Assembly (NCBI GenBank): GCA_018240525.1
Contig: JAFEFN010000003.1
Location: 62,001 to 126,000 of the forward strand
DNA length: 64,000 nucleotides
Origin: Pseudomonadota bacterium
GTDB taxonomy: Bacteria > Pseudomonadota > Gammaproteobacteria > Steroidobacterales > Steroidobacteraceae
Direction: 5' to 3'
Part shown: piece by piece, positions 26,364 through 33,944 of the stretch
Numbering within the stretch: position 1 is the first letter of the stretch
How the letters are laid out: every line of letters starts with the position of its first letter
Program-made: the position numbers and the translations under genes
Notes under the pieces: generated by a model
Told to the model about the DNA's origin: nothing
Databases searched by the model: none
What the model saw: only the letters and a program-made list of their open reading frames with translations

Positions 26364-27548
26364 TCAGGATCCGCGGGGTTCTTTGGGCAGGCCGAGCGCG
26401 CGCTCGGCGATGATGTTGCGCTGGATCTGGTTGGTGCCGCCGTAGATGGTGTCTGCGCGCGAGCCGAGGAACACCTGCTGTGGCAGGTCCCACTCGTACG
26501 GTGCTGCCGCCACCTCGCCGCGCGGGCCGAGCACGTCGATCGCGAGCTCGCCGAGGGTCCGGCGCCAGCTCGCCCAGAAGATCTTGTAGGTATAGGCCTC
26601 GTTGGAGAGCTTGCCGGCCTGGGCGTTGGAGAGCATCCGCAGTGCGCTGTAGCGCATGAGCTTGAGGCCGATGTGAGCCTGGGCCAGCCGCTGGCGGATG
26701 AGTGGATCGTCGATCAGGCCGTTGCCGCGCGCCGCGCTGACGATGGCCGCCAGTTCGTTGCGGAAGCTCATCTGCTGGCCGAGGGTCGAGACGCCGCGCT
26801 CGAACGCAAGCGTCCCCATGGCGACCTTCCAGCCCTCTCCCGGCAGCCCGACCACGTTGGCTGCCGCGGTCCGGGCGTCGGCAAAGAAAGTCTCGCTGAA
26901 CTCGGCCTCGCCGGTCAGCTGGCGGATGGGCCGGACGGTGACCCCCGCCTGACGCATCGGCACGAGCAGATAGGACAGCCCGCGATGGCCGCGCGAACCC
27001 TCCTCCGTGCGACAGACCACGAACGCCCAGTCGGCGAACTGCGCGAGCGAGGTCCACACCTTCTGCCCGTGCAGGGACCACTCGCCTCCGTCAGGCCCGT
27101 CCACCAGGACCGCGCGCGTGCGCACATTGGCAAGGTCGGAGCCGGCGTTCGGCTCGCTGTAGCCCTGGCACCAGAACTCCTCCCCCCGCGCAATGGGCAG
27201 CAGGAACCGGTCCTTCTGCGCCTGGGTGCCGAAAGCGAGGATCGTGGGCCCGGCCAGCTCGATCCCGAGGTGGCCAATGCGCCAGGGCGCGCGTGCCCGC
27301 GCATATTCCTCGGCGAAGATGACCTGCTCGGCGAGGGTGGCGTCACGACCGCCGTATTGCCGCGGCCAGCCGATGCAACTCCAGCGCGCCTGCCCAAGCG
27401 CACGCTCCCATTCCATGCGCCGCTCCAGCAGGCCGCTCATGCTGGTGATGCCGCGCACGTCCTTGAACGGCCCGTCCAGCTGCGCGGACAGCCAGCCGGC
27501 TGCCTCGTCACGAAAGCGCTCCTCCTCGGGGGTAAAGCCCAGTTTCAT
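26364..27548 (-). CDS. acyl-CoA dehydrogenase, large subunit type
   Basis: A 394-residue acyl-CoA dehydrogenase (MKLGFTPEEERFRDEAAGWL; FWCQGYSEPNAGSDLANVRTRA; LHGQKVWTSLAQFADW; C-terminal IYGGTNQIQRNIIAERALGLP). As in the other pair in this window, the Glu of the YEGT motif is replaced, here by Gly. With the next upstream gene it probably forms a heteromeric dehydrogenase for a bulky acyl-CoA, as known for steroid side-chain and ring enzymes. Start is ATG at 27548, where the family N-terminus begins. Confidence 0.88.
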   Translation of the reverse strand: MKLGFTPEEERFRDEAAGWLSAQLDGPFKDVRGITSMSGLLERRMEWERALGQARWSCIGWPRQYGGRDATLAEQVIFAEEYARARAPWRIGHLGIELAGPTILAFGTQAQKDRFLLPIARGEEFWCQGYSEPNAGSDLANVRTRAVLVDGPDGGEWSLHGQKVWTSLAQFADWAFVVCRTEEGSRGHRGLSYLLVPMRQAGVTVRPIRQLTGEAEFSETFFADARTAAANVVGLPGEGWKVAMGTLAFERGVSTLGQQMSFRNELAAIVSAARGNGLIDDPLIRQRLAQAHIGLKLMRYSALRMLSNAQAGKLSNEAYTYKIFWASWRRTLGELAIDVLGPRGEVAAAPYEWDLPQQVFLGSRADTIYGGTNQIQRNIIAERALGLPKEPRGS

Positions 27549-27556
27549 CGTCGTCC

Positions 27557-28720
27557 TCAGAACAAGGGCACGGCCGCAGCCCCCAGGCCCAGCACCTGCA
27601 GCAGCTGCTCGCGCTGCCACGACGGGCTGCCGAGCAGCGTCGCGCTCGCCCGCGCGCGCTTGAAGTAGAGGTGGGCATCGTGCTCCCAGGTGAAGCCGAT
27701 GCCGCCGTGCAGCTGGATCGCCTGCGCGGCGCACTCGTAGAAGGCGTCGCAGCAGTAGCTCTTGGCGATGGCGGCCGCCTCGGCGAGCTGCCCCGGCGCC
27801 TCGTCGGCCACACATGCCGCGTACCAGGCGGCGGAGCGCGCCGCCTCGACCTGCACCATCATGTCCGCCAGGCGGTGCTTGATGGCCTGGAAGCTGCCGA
27901 TCGGCCGGCCGAACTGCTCGCGTTGCTTCACGTACTCGACGGTCATCTCGAGCACCTGTTCCGCGCCGCCGAGAGCTTCAGCCGCCAGTGCCACGCGGGC
28001 GCGCTGCAGCGCCCGCTCGATGCCGGCGGCGGCCTGTGCCTCGGTGCCGAGTAGCGCCGCACGGCCGATGGCGACGGACGAGAGCTGCACACGCGACATG
28101 GGCCGGGTGAGGTCGAGCATCACGTGGGGCGTGATGCGAACGCCCGGGGTGTCCGGGGCCAGCATCACCACGCTGAGCCCATCGCTGCCGCGCGAACCGG
28201 GCGCACGCGCCAGCACGAGGAGCAGGTCCGCGCTGTCGGCGTGGATCACGAAGTCACTCGTGCCCTCGAGCACCAGGCGCTCGCCGGCACCGCGCAGCTC
28301 GATGGCCACGCCCGCCACCCCGGCCCGGCCGTCCTCGCCGGTGATGGCGCAGGCAATGCGCACGCGCCCGGCGGCGATCCGTCCCAGCAGATCCAGGCAC
28401 TGCGCTTCGCTCGCCGTCTCCTGCACGAGTGCGGCGGCCAGCGCCACGGTGGAGAAGAACGGCGAGGCGGCCAGGCGGCGCCCGAGCTCCTCCTGCAGGA
28501 TGCACAGCTCCACCCACCCGAGACCTGCACCACCGAAGCGCTCCGGGATGGCCAGCCCCGTCCAGCCGAGCTCGCCGGCCATCTGCTGCCACAGGGCCGC
28601 GTCGTAGCCACCCGGCGCGGCGAGGGCCGCGCGCAGGCGCTCGTGGCCTGCGTGCTCGGCGAGAAATTCACGCGCGCTGTCGCGGATGAGCAGCTGCTCC
28701 TCGCTGTGCGCGAACTGCAA
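27557..28720 (-). CDS. acyl-CoA dehydrogenase, small subunit type
   Basis: A 387-residue acyl-CoA dehydrogenase partner subunit: QFAHSEEQLLIRDSAREFL, GWTGLAIPERFGGAGLGWVELCILQEELGRRL, VKQREQFGRPIGSFQAIKHRLADM, IQLHGGIGFTWEHDAHLYFKRA, with a divergent C-terminus (TLLGSPSWQREQLLQVLGL). It starts at TTG (28720) with GGAG seven bases upstream. It is first in the operon with the large subunit, TetR, MBL hydrolase and NTF2-like gene. Confidence 0.87.
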   Translation of the reverse strand: MQFAHSEEQLLIRDSAREFLAEHAGHERLRAALAAPGGYDAALWQQMAGELGWTGLAIPERFGGAGLGWVELCILQEELGRRLAASPFFSTVALAAALVQETASEAQCLDLLGRIAAGRVRIACAITGEDGRAGVAGVAIELRGAGERLVLEGTSDFVIHADSADLLLVLARAPGSRGSDGLSVVMLAPDTPGVRITPHVMLDLTRPMSRVQLSSVAIGRAALLGTEAQAAAGIERALQRARVALAAEALGGAEQVLEMTVEYVKQREQFGRPIGSFQAIKHRLADMMVQVEAARSAAWYAACVADEAPGQLAEAAAIAKSYCCDAFYECAAQAIQLHGGIGFTWEHDAHLYFKRARASATLLGSPSWQREQLLQVLGLGAAAVPLF

Positions 28721-28741
28721 GAGGGGCTCCGGGTAAAATAA

Positions 28742-28758
28742 ATACTAGACTCTAGTAT
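28742..28758. promoter_or_regulatory. AT-rich palindromic operator, probably for the operon's TetR
   Basis: ATACTAGA-c-TCTAGTAT is a perfect 17-bp palindrome with 8-bp arms, 22 bases before the TTG start of the acyl-CoA dehydrogenase operon. It overlaps the candidate -10 box, so bound protein would block transcription. Its AT content is far above the surroundings. Confidence 0.65.
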
Positions 28759-28781
28759 AAATATTTTGTGCGCCCGGGCAA
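28754..28781 (-). promoter_or_regulatory. sigma70-type promoter of the acyl-CoA dehydrogenase/TetR operon
   Basis: On the minus strand TTGCCC (28781-28776) and TATACT (28759-28754) are separated by 16 bases. The -10 box is inside the palindromic operator. The predicted transcript start is about 25-30 bases before the TTG start codon. Confidence 0.55.
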
Positions 28782-28783
28782 TA

Positions 28784-28805
28784 GCCCGGCCGGCGCCGGC
28801 CGGGC
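28784..28805 (-). terminator. perfect 22-bp GC palindrome after the cupredoxin gene
   Basis: The 22 bases are their own reverse complement (GCCCGGCCGGC and its inverse). They start 21 bases after the cupredoxin stop and sit before the next operon's promoter. It would fold into a strong stem and probably ends the sigma-factor operon. No clean U-tract follows. Confidence 0.45.
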
Positions 28806-28825
28806 GCGCCGCTCGACCGGGAGTG

Positions 28826-29134
28826 CTACTCGACGATCACCGTGCCCACCATGCGCGGATGGATCGTGCACAGGAAGTGGTACGTCCCGGGCTGGTCGAA
28901 CCGGAAGCTGAACTTCTCGCCGGTGTCGATCGCGCTGGACCGGAACACGCCGGTGTCGCTGAACACCGTGTGCGGCTCCTCGTCCTTGTTGGCCCATACC
29001 ACGGTGGTTCCCGCCTTCACCGTCAGCGTGGTCGGCACGAACATGAAGTCCTTGATGACCACCTCATTGGGGGTCGCGGCCTGCACGCTGGCATAGGCCA
29101 GCACCGCCACGAGTGCCATGGGCAGGAGCCTCAT
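28826..29134 (-). CDS. cupredoxin (plastocyanin-like blue copper protein)
   Basis: A 102-residue periplasmic protein: signal peptide MRLLPMALVAVLAYASVQA, then an 80-residue cupredoxin domain. The type-1 copper ligands are all visible: His in EEPHTVF and Cys, His and Met in FLCTIHPRMVG near the C-terminus. It would carry electrons or bind copper in the periplasm. The ATG at 29134 overlaps the stop of the phosphoesterase gene as ATGA, so the two are coupled within the sigma-factor operon. Confidence 0.92.
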   Translation of the reverse strand: MRLLPMALVAVLAYASVQAATPNEVVIKDFMFVPTTLTVKAGTTVVWANKDEEPHTVFSDTGVFRSSAIDTGEKFSFRFDQPGTYHFLCTIHPRMVGTVIVE

Positions 29135-30078
29135 GACACCCCTCCCGCGAGCGTCGCGTCGGCCACCGTGAGCGCGTGGTGGCCGGTGGCCGTCACGCTG
29201 CTGACGCCGAGCATCTGCGCCAGCTGCTCGGCGGGCACCTTCAGGGGTCCCGGTCCAGCCCCCACGCCGGCGACCGGCTGCGGGTAGGCGGTCGAGCGCG
29301 CGGTGTGGAAGCGCACGTTGCCCTCGACCTTCTGCACGATCTGATGGATGTGGCCGTTGAGCACCGTCACCGAGCCGAAGCGCTTCAGCTGCTCCATGAG
29401 TGCGCCCGCATCCCCGGTCCCCCACCCCCACGGCTCGTAGATCGTCCACAGGGGCATGTGGGCAAAGACCACGATGGGCGTGCTGGCCGAGCGACCCCTG
29501 AGGTCCGCGGCAACCCAGGCGAGCTGGTCCGCGCCCAGGGTCCCCAGGCCGCCGGGCTTGAACTGCAGCACGTTGACGAGCGCGATGAAGTGCACGCCGG
29601 CGTGGTCGAAGCTGTAGTAGCCGCGATTTTCCGATGCCTGGCCGAAGCGGCTGAAGTACTCGCTGACGCCGGCATCGCTCGTGTCGTGCTCACCGGGCAC
29701 CGTGTGCAGCTCGGTCGCACGCAGCCGCGAGAGCAGCTGCTGCGCGGTGTCGAACTCGGCCGGTCGCGACAGGTGCGTGATGTCGCCGGTATGGACGATG
29801 AGCGCGGGCTGCTCGCGCATGCCGTTCACGAGGTCGATGCTCTGCGCGAGCGTGCCCGCCACGTCCGGATTGGCGTCCTTGTTGAAGCCGATGTGGGTGT
29901 CGCTGATCTGCACGAATAGCGGCTTGCCTGCCCTTGCCAGCAGTGCGGGGTCGGCCGCGGCCGTGGCAAGGTCGAGCGGGGCGAATACCCCGCCGGCGAG
30001 CGCGAAGAGCGTGCCGGTGCCGCCAAAGGCCATGCACTTGAGCGCGCTGCGCCGCGAGTGCCGTGTCTGATCTGCCAT
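29131..30078 (-). CDS. Tat-exported calcineurin-like metallophosphoesterase
   Basis: A 315-residue protein with a twin-arginine signal (HSRRSALKCMAFGGTGTLFALAGGVF), so it is exported folded. Metallophosphoesterase motifs appear in order: ISDTHIG, HTGDITH, VPGEHD, FAHMPLW and LNGHIHQ. The usual GNHD is GEHD here, so the metal-bridging Asn is replaced by Glu, which may alter metal use. It lies between the anti-sigma factor and the cupredoxin and is probably a target or partner of that system. Confidence 0.88.
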   Translation of the reverse strand: MADQTRHSRRSALKCMAFGGTGTLFALAGGVFAPLDLATAAADPALLARAGKPLFVQISDTHIGFNKDANPDVAGTLAQSIDLVNGMREQPALIVHTGDITHLSRPAEFDTAQQLLSRLRATELHTVPGEHDTSDAGVSEYFSRFGQASENRGYYSFDHAGVHFIALVNVLQFKPGGLGTLGADQLAWVAADLRGRSASTPIVVFAHMPLWTIYEPWGWGTGDAGALMEQLKRFGSVTVLNGHIHQIVQKVEGNVRFHTARSTAYPQPVAGVGAGPGPLKVPAEQLAQMLGVSSVTATGHHALTVADATLAGGVS

Positions 30079-30147
30079 GGGAGTCTCCTGTGTGGTACCG
30101 CAAGGAGACTTGCGCGCCGCGGTGGTTATTCCGCGCGCGGCGAAAAA

Positions 30148-30912
30148 CTACGGGGCCTGCTCGCGGTCAGCGGCGGCCTGCAGCAACCGCTCGAGTCCCT
30201 GCAGCTCGCTCCAGCCGGTGTCGGAGACCGCGCAGTACATAAGGTCCCCGCTCCTCCAGAATGCCAGGTGGTAGCCACTGCGGGTGGTGTCGGCAGGTGC
30301 CGCGCCCGGCTGCTTCCAGCTGAACACGTTGATGAGGTGCGCGCCGTGCTGGTAGACCACCACCGCGGCGCGCTGGCGAGCGATCGGGTCTGCACGGCCG
30401 CCGAGCAGGCGGTAGCCCTGGTCGGCGAAGTCGGCGACCACCGGGGAGACGTCGGTGCGACCGGCAAACCAGGGCTTGACGGTATGGCGGTCGGTGGAAA
30501 CCACCCCGATCAGGTGACCGTTCCGCAGCGAATTCACGTGTGCGGTGACCAGCTGGTCGAGCACGCCCGCCCGGGGCGCCACCAGCAGGAACGCCAGCAC
30601 GGCGAGCACCGCGGAGCCTGCCACGCCACTGAGCACCCCGGCCCAGAAAGGCCGCGTCCGCACGCTCCTGCTCCTGGTCGGTGCCGCCGCGGGGCTCTCG
30701 GCATCCAGCGCCTGGAGGATGCGCGCCTGCAGTGGCTGCGGGGCGCGCACCGCGGCGAACTGCGCGCGCAGCGACTGCCGCAGGGCGCGCAGCCGGGCCA
30801 GCTCCGCGGTGCAGGCGGGGCAGGCGGCCAGGTGATGCTCCAGCGGGGCGGACTCGGAGGGGCCGAGCTCGCCATCGAAGTACGCCTGCAGGCGCTGCGG
30901 GTCAGGACACAT
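30148..30912 (-). CDS. anti-sigma factor, zinc-finger (zf-HC2) type
   Basis: A 254-residue membrane protein. The cytoplasmic zinc-binding anti-sigma domain is at the N-terminus (YFDGELGPSESAPLEHHLAACPACTAELARL, HxxxCxxC), one transmembrane helix at about 88-112, and a periplasmic domain follows (about 115-254; GYRLLGGRADPIARQRAAVVVYQHGAHLINVFSW). It would hold the adjacent ECF sigma factor at the membrane until a periplasmic signal. Its start overlaps the sigma gene by 11 bases. Confidence 0.92.
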   Translation of the reverse strand: MCPDPQRLQAYFDGELGPSESAPLEHHLAACPACTAELARLRALRQSLRAQFAAVRAPQPLQARILQALDAESPAAAPTRSRSVRTRPFWAGVLSGVAGSAVLAVLAFLLVAPRAGVLDQLVTAHVNSLRNGHLIGVVSTDRHTVKPWFAGRTDVSPVVADFADQGYRLLGGRADPIARQRAAVVVYQHGAHLINVFSWKQPGAAPADTTRSGYHLAFWRSGDLMYCAVSDTGWSELQGLERLLQAAADREQAP

Positions 30913-31441
30913 CGGACAGGTCTCCCCCGACCGCCACCCACTGCTCGCGCAGCGCGGCCCGCGCGCGCGCCAGGCGCGACATCACCGTGCCGATGGGCAC
31001 GTTGGTGACGGCGGCGATCTGGCGGTAGTCCATCTCCTCAATCTCCCGCAGCACCAGCACCTCGCGCTGCGGCTCCGGGAGGGCGGCGAGCGCCCGCTCG
31101 AGGCTGCGGCCCTGGTCGGCGCCGATCGCCACTTCTTCGGGTCCGGGCGCGGTCGCGGTCAGGACCGCACCCTCCTGCGCGTCGTGCTCGTCCGGAAGCG
31201 GCACGAACCCGCGCCGCTGACGTTGCCCGAGAGCGGTTGCATGGCAGTTCCTCACGATCGTCAGTAACCACGGCTTGGCCTCACCGCGCAGTCCGGCGAA
31301 GCCGCGAAAGGCGCGCAGCACGGCCTCCTGGACCACATCGTCCGCGTCGCTCGGCGAGCCACACAGCCAGCGCGCATAGCGGTAGGCGGCGTCCAGGTGC
31401 GGCAGCACCTGCGCCTCGAACCTGACCCGACTGTCACGCAT
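30902..31441 (-). CDS. ECF RNA polymerase sigma factor
   Basis: A 179-residue group-4 sigma factor with region 2 (YRYARWLCGSPSDADDVVQEAVLRAFRGF, WLLTIVRNCHATAL) and region 4 (LPEPQREVLVLREIEEMDYRQIAAVTNVPIGTVMSRLARARAAL). It is first in an operon with its anti-sigma factor, a Tat phosphoesterase and a cupredoxin. A promoter of ECF type lies upstream, so it probably drives its own operon. Copper or envelope stress is a reasonable guess for the signal. Confidence 0.94.
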   Translation of the reverse strand: MRDSRVRFEAQVLPHLDAAYRYARWLCGSPSDADDVVQEAVLRAFRGFAGLRGEAKPWLLTIVRNCHATALGQRQRRGFVPLPDEHDAQEGAVLTATAPGPEEVAIGADQGRSLERALAALPEPQREVLVLREIEEMDYRQIAAVTNVPIGTVMSRLARARAALREQWVAVGGDLSDVS

Positions 31442-31493
31442 GGATGCGACCGCGTCCCCGCCTCACGGTGCACCACCGCCCCTGGCTGTCACT

Positions 31494-31523
31494 TAAGACC
31501 CCGCGCTTGGCGCACTTATTCCC
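31494..31523 (-). promoter_or_regulatory. candidate ECF-type promoter of the sigma-factor operon
   Basis: On the minus strand GGGAATAA (31523-31516) is followed, after 17 bases counted from GGAATA, by GTCTTA (31499-31494). GGAA-type -35 and GTC-type -10 elements at this spacing are typical for ECF sigma factors. It lies about 50 bases before the sigma-factor start. Confidence 0.5.
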
Positions 31524-31631
31524 TCCCCGGCCGCGCGCAAGCTTAGACCACCCCCCGACGCTACCCAAAGCATGGTAGGACGAGCGGGCCGGCCCTGTAG
31601 TATTAATCGCTTGGCCTCATCGGAGACGCGC

Positions 31632-32498
31632 ATGCGCTTTACCCTCCAGCTCGGCTTCGCCCGGTACCCGGACTTCCAGAAGATCGCCCAGGTCGCCGAA
31701 CAGGCCGGCTTCAGCTCGATCGGCATGCCCGACAGCTTCTTCTTTCCCAAGCACACCGAGTCGCAGTACCCGTACGCGGACACCGAGCTGATCCGGGGCT
31801 ACATCGAGGCGATGCCCTTCATCGAGCCGATCGTATCCATGAGCTGGATGGCCGCGGTCACCCACAGGATCCGCTTTTACCCGAGCGTCATGAAGGTCCC
31901 CACCCGCCAGCCACTGGTGCTGGCCAAGGCCCTCTCCTCGCTGGCGGTCTTGAGCGGCGAGCGCATCCTGCTCGGCGCGGGACTGAGTCCCTGGAAGGAA
32001 GACTTCGCCTACAACAACGTCGACTTCGACAAGCGCGGCCAGCTGATGGATGAGTGCATTGCCATCATCCGCGGCGCCATGAGCGGGCAGTACTTCGAGT
32101 ACCACAGCGCAAACTACGACTTCGGCCCGATGAAGATGTTCCCGGTGCCCAGCCGGCCGGTGCCGATCCTGATCGGCGGCCACTCCAAGCCGGCACTGAA
32201 GCGCGCCGCGCGCCTCGGCGATGGCTGGGTCGCCGCCAACACCGACTTCGACACGCTCAAGTCCCTGCTCGCGCAGCTTGCACAGCTGCGCCGGGAATAC
32301 GGCACCGAGGGGCGCCGCGACTTCGAGATCCACGGCTTCGATGTTGCCGCCCAGTCCCCTGCCGACTACCGTCGCCTGGGCGAGCTCGGCGTGACCGACG
32401 CGTGCGTGGCCCCCTGGGGCTTCGACCCCGCGACGCCGCTCGAGGCGCAGCTGGACGGGCTGCGCCGCTTCGGCGACGCCGTGATCAGCAAGATGTAG
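31632..32498 (+). CDS. LLM-class (luciferase-like) oxidoreductase
   Basis: A 288-residue TIM-barrel flavin/F420-type oxidoreductase: MRFTLQLGFARYPDFQKIAQVAEQAGF, IRFYPSVMKVPTRQPLVLAKALSSLAVLSGERILLGAGLSPWKEDF, VPILIGGHSKPALKRAARLGDGWV. Family members use FMN or F420 to hydroxylate or reduce organic substrates. It is first of a four-gene plus-strand run (SDR, NTF2-like, old yellow enzyme). The ATG at 31632 follows GGAG and matches the family N-terminus. Confidence 0.88.
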   Translation: MRFTLQLGFARYPDFQKIAQVAEQAGFSSIGMPDSFFFPKHTESQYPYADTELIRGYIEAMPFIEPIVSMSWMAAVTHRIRFYPSVMKVPTRQPLVLAKALSSLAVLSGERILLGAGLSPWKEDFAYNNVDFDKRGQLMDECIAIIRGAMSGQYFEYHSANYDFGPMKMFPVPSRPVPILIGGHSKPALKRAARLGDGWVAANTDFDTLKSLLAQLAQLRREYGTEGRRDFEIHGFDVAAQSPADYRRLGELGVTDACVAPWGFDPATPLEAQLDGLRRFGDAVISKM

Positions 32499-32500
32499 CC

Positions 32501-33271
32501 ATGCACCTGCGCGGTAAAGTCGCACTGGTCACCGGCGCGAGCCAGGGCATCGGCGCTGCGATCGCCACGCGCTTCGCGGAGGAAGGTGCGCACGTGGCGC
32601 TGTGCGCGCGCACGGCCGACCGCCTCGAGGCCCTGGCCAGCGCACTGCGCGCCCGCGGCGCCCAGGTGAGCACCGCCGCCCTGGACGTGGCCGACCACGA
32701 GCGCCTCGAGCGCTTCGTGTCCGACACCGCCGCCGGGAGGGGGCTCGACGTACTGGTCAACAACGCCCCCTCGGTGACCTACGCGGCGATCGCGGACATG
32801 GACGTCGCCGCGTTCCGCAAGGACTTCCAGGTCAACGTGGATGCAGCCTTCGCGAGCACGCGGGCGGCGCTGCGCGTGATGGTCGAGCGCCGCGGCGGCT
32901 CGATCATCAACATCGCATCCGTCGGCGGCCTGCTGGCGATGGGCGGGCTCGCCGCCTACGGTGCCGCCAAGGCCGCACTGATCCAGTTCACGCGCCAGAC
33001 GGCCGTCGAGGGCGGCCCCCACAACGTGCGCGCCAACGTCATCGCCCCGGGCGTCATCAACACGCCCGCGACCCTTGCCGGCTTTGCAGGTCCGGGCACC
33101 TCCTATGGCCAGAAGATCGCAGGGCTCGTGCCCCTGCGCCGCTTCGGCGAACCGGCCGAGGTGGCGGCCCTGGCCTTGTTCCTGGCCTCGGACGAGTCCT
33201 CCTACATCACCGGTACCTGCATCCCCATCGACGGCGGCAAGGTCGTGGAGCTCCATGTCCCCTCCCCGTAA
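32501..33271 (+). CDS. short-chain dehydrogenase/reductase
   Basis: A 256-residue Rossmann-fold SDR: cofactor motif TGASQGIGAAI, NNAPSVTYA in place of NNAG, catalytic SVGGLLAMGGLAAYGAAKAAL (Ser, Tyr, Lys), and C-terminal SSYITGTCIPIDGGKVVEL. ARTAD after beta-2 suggests NADP preference (inference). It starts two bases after the LLM gene stop and overlaps the next gene by 17 bases, so it is in a coupled operon. Confidence 0.92.
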   Translation: MHLRGKVALVTGASQGIGAAIATRFAEEGAHVALCARTADRLEALASALRARGAQVSTAALDVADHERLERFVSDTAAGRGLDVLVNNAPSVTYAAIADMDVAAFRKDFQVNVDAAFASTRAALRVMVERRGGSIINIASVGGLLAMGGLAAYGAAKAALIQFTRQTAVEGGPHNVRANVIAPGVINTPATLAGFAGPGTSYGQKIAGLVPLRRFGEPAEVAALALFLASDESSYITGTCIPIDGGKVVELHVPSP

Positions 33272-33944
33272 GAGCAAGCCGCGGCGCCCTGCCCGTCCGG
33301 CGGCCGCCTCGCGCCGCACGAGTCCGCAGCGTGCGCTCGCGGCACGCATCGACCGGCTCGAGTCGATCGAGGAGATCCGCATGCTCGTGGCGAAGTACTC
33401 GCTGTCGCTGGACATGCGCGACGTGGATGCCCACGTCAACCTGTTCGCCGCCGACATCCGCGTCGGCCGCGAGCGCACCGGACGGGCGCACCTGAAGAGA
33501 TGGGTCGATGCCATGCTGCGCGAGCAGTTCACCGGCACCTCGCACCACATCGGCGGCCACATCATCGAGTTCACCGACAAGGACCATGCGCACGGGGTGG
33601 TCTACTCCAAGAACGAGCACGAGACCGGCACCGAGTGGGTGATCATGCAGATGCTGTACTGGGACGACTATGAGCGCATCGACGGTCGCTGGTACTTCCG
33701 TCGCCGCCTGCCCTGCTACTGGTATGCCACCGACCTGAATCGCCCGCCGGTCGGGGAGCGCAAGATGCGCTGGCCCGGGCGCGAACCCTACGAGGGCAGC
33801 TGGCACGACTTGTGGCCCTCATGGAAGGCCTTCTGGGCCAACCCCCCCGCCGGGGAGCCCGAGGTGGCCCCGCCCGCACCGCTCGGGCAGTTCCTCACCC
33901 GCATGCGCCGTGGCGCCCCGGACCCCAAGATCCGTGTCCGCTGA
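33255..33944 (+). CDS. NTF2-like (SnoaL-type) protein with basic N-terminus
   Basis: A 229-residue protein. A basic, disordered N-terminal stretch ([19 protein letters not shown]) precedes a cone-fold domain (about 33-170: RLESIEEIRMLVAKYSLSLDMRDVDAHVNLFAADIRVG, HHIGGHIIEFTDKDHAHGVVYSKNEHE, QMLYWDDYERIDGRWYFRRRLPCYWYATD) and a Pro-rich tail. It is comparable to bile-acid 7-alpha-dehydratase/scytalone-dehydratase relatives, so a dehydratase or isomerase on a ring compound is plausible. The ATG at 33255 has GGAG before it. Confidence 0.8.
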   Translation: MSPPRKSKPRRPARPAAASRRTSPQRALAARIDRLESIEEIRMLVAKYSLSLDMRDVDAHVNLFAADIRVGRERTGRAHLKRWVDAMLREQFTGTSHHIGGHIIEFTDKDHAHGVVYSKNEHETGTEWVIMQMLYWDDYERIDGRWYFRRRLPCYWYATDLNRPPVGERKMRWPGREPYEGSWHDLWPSWKAFWANPPAGEPEVAPPAPLGQFLTRMRRGAPDPKIRVR

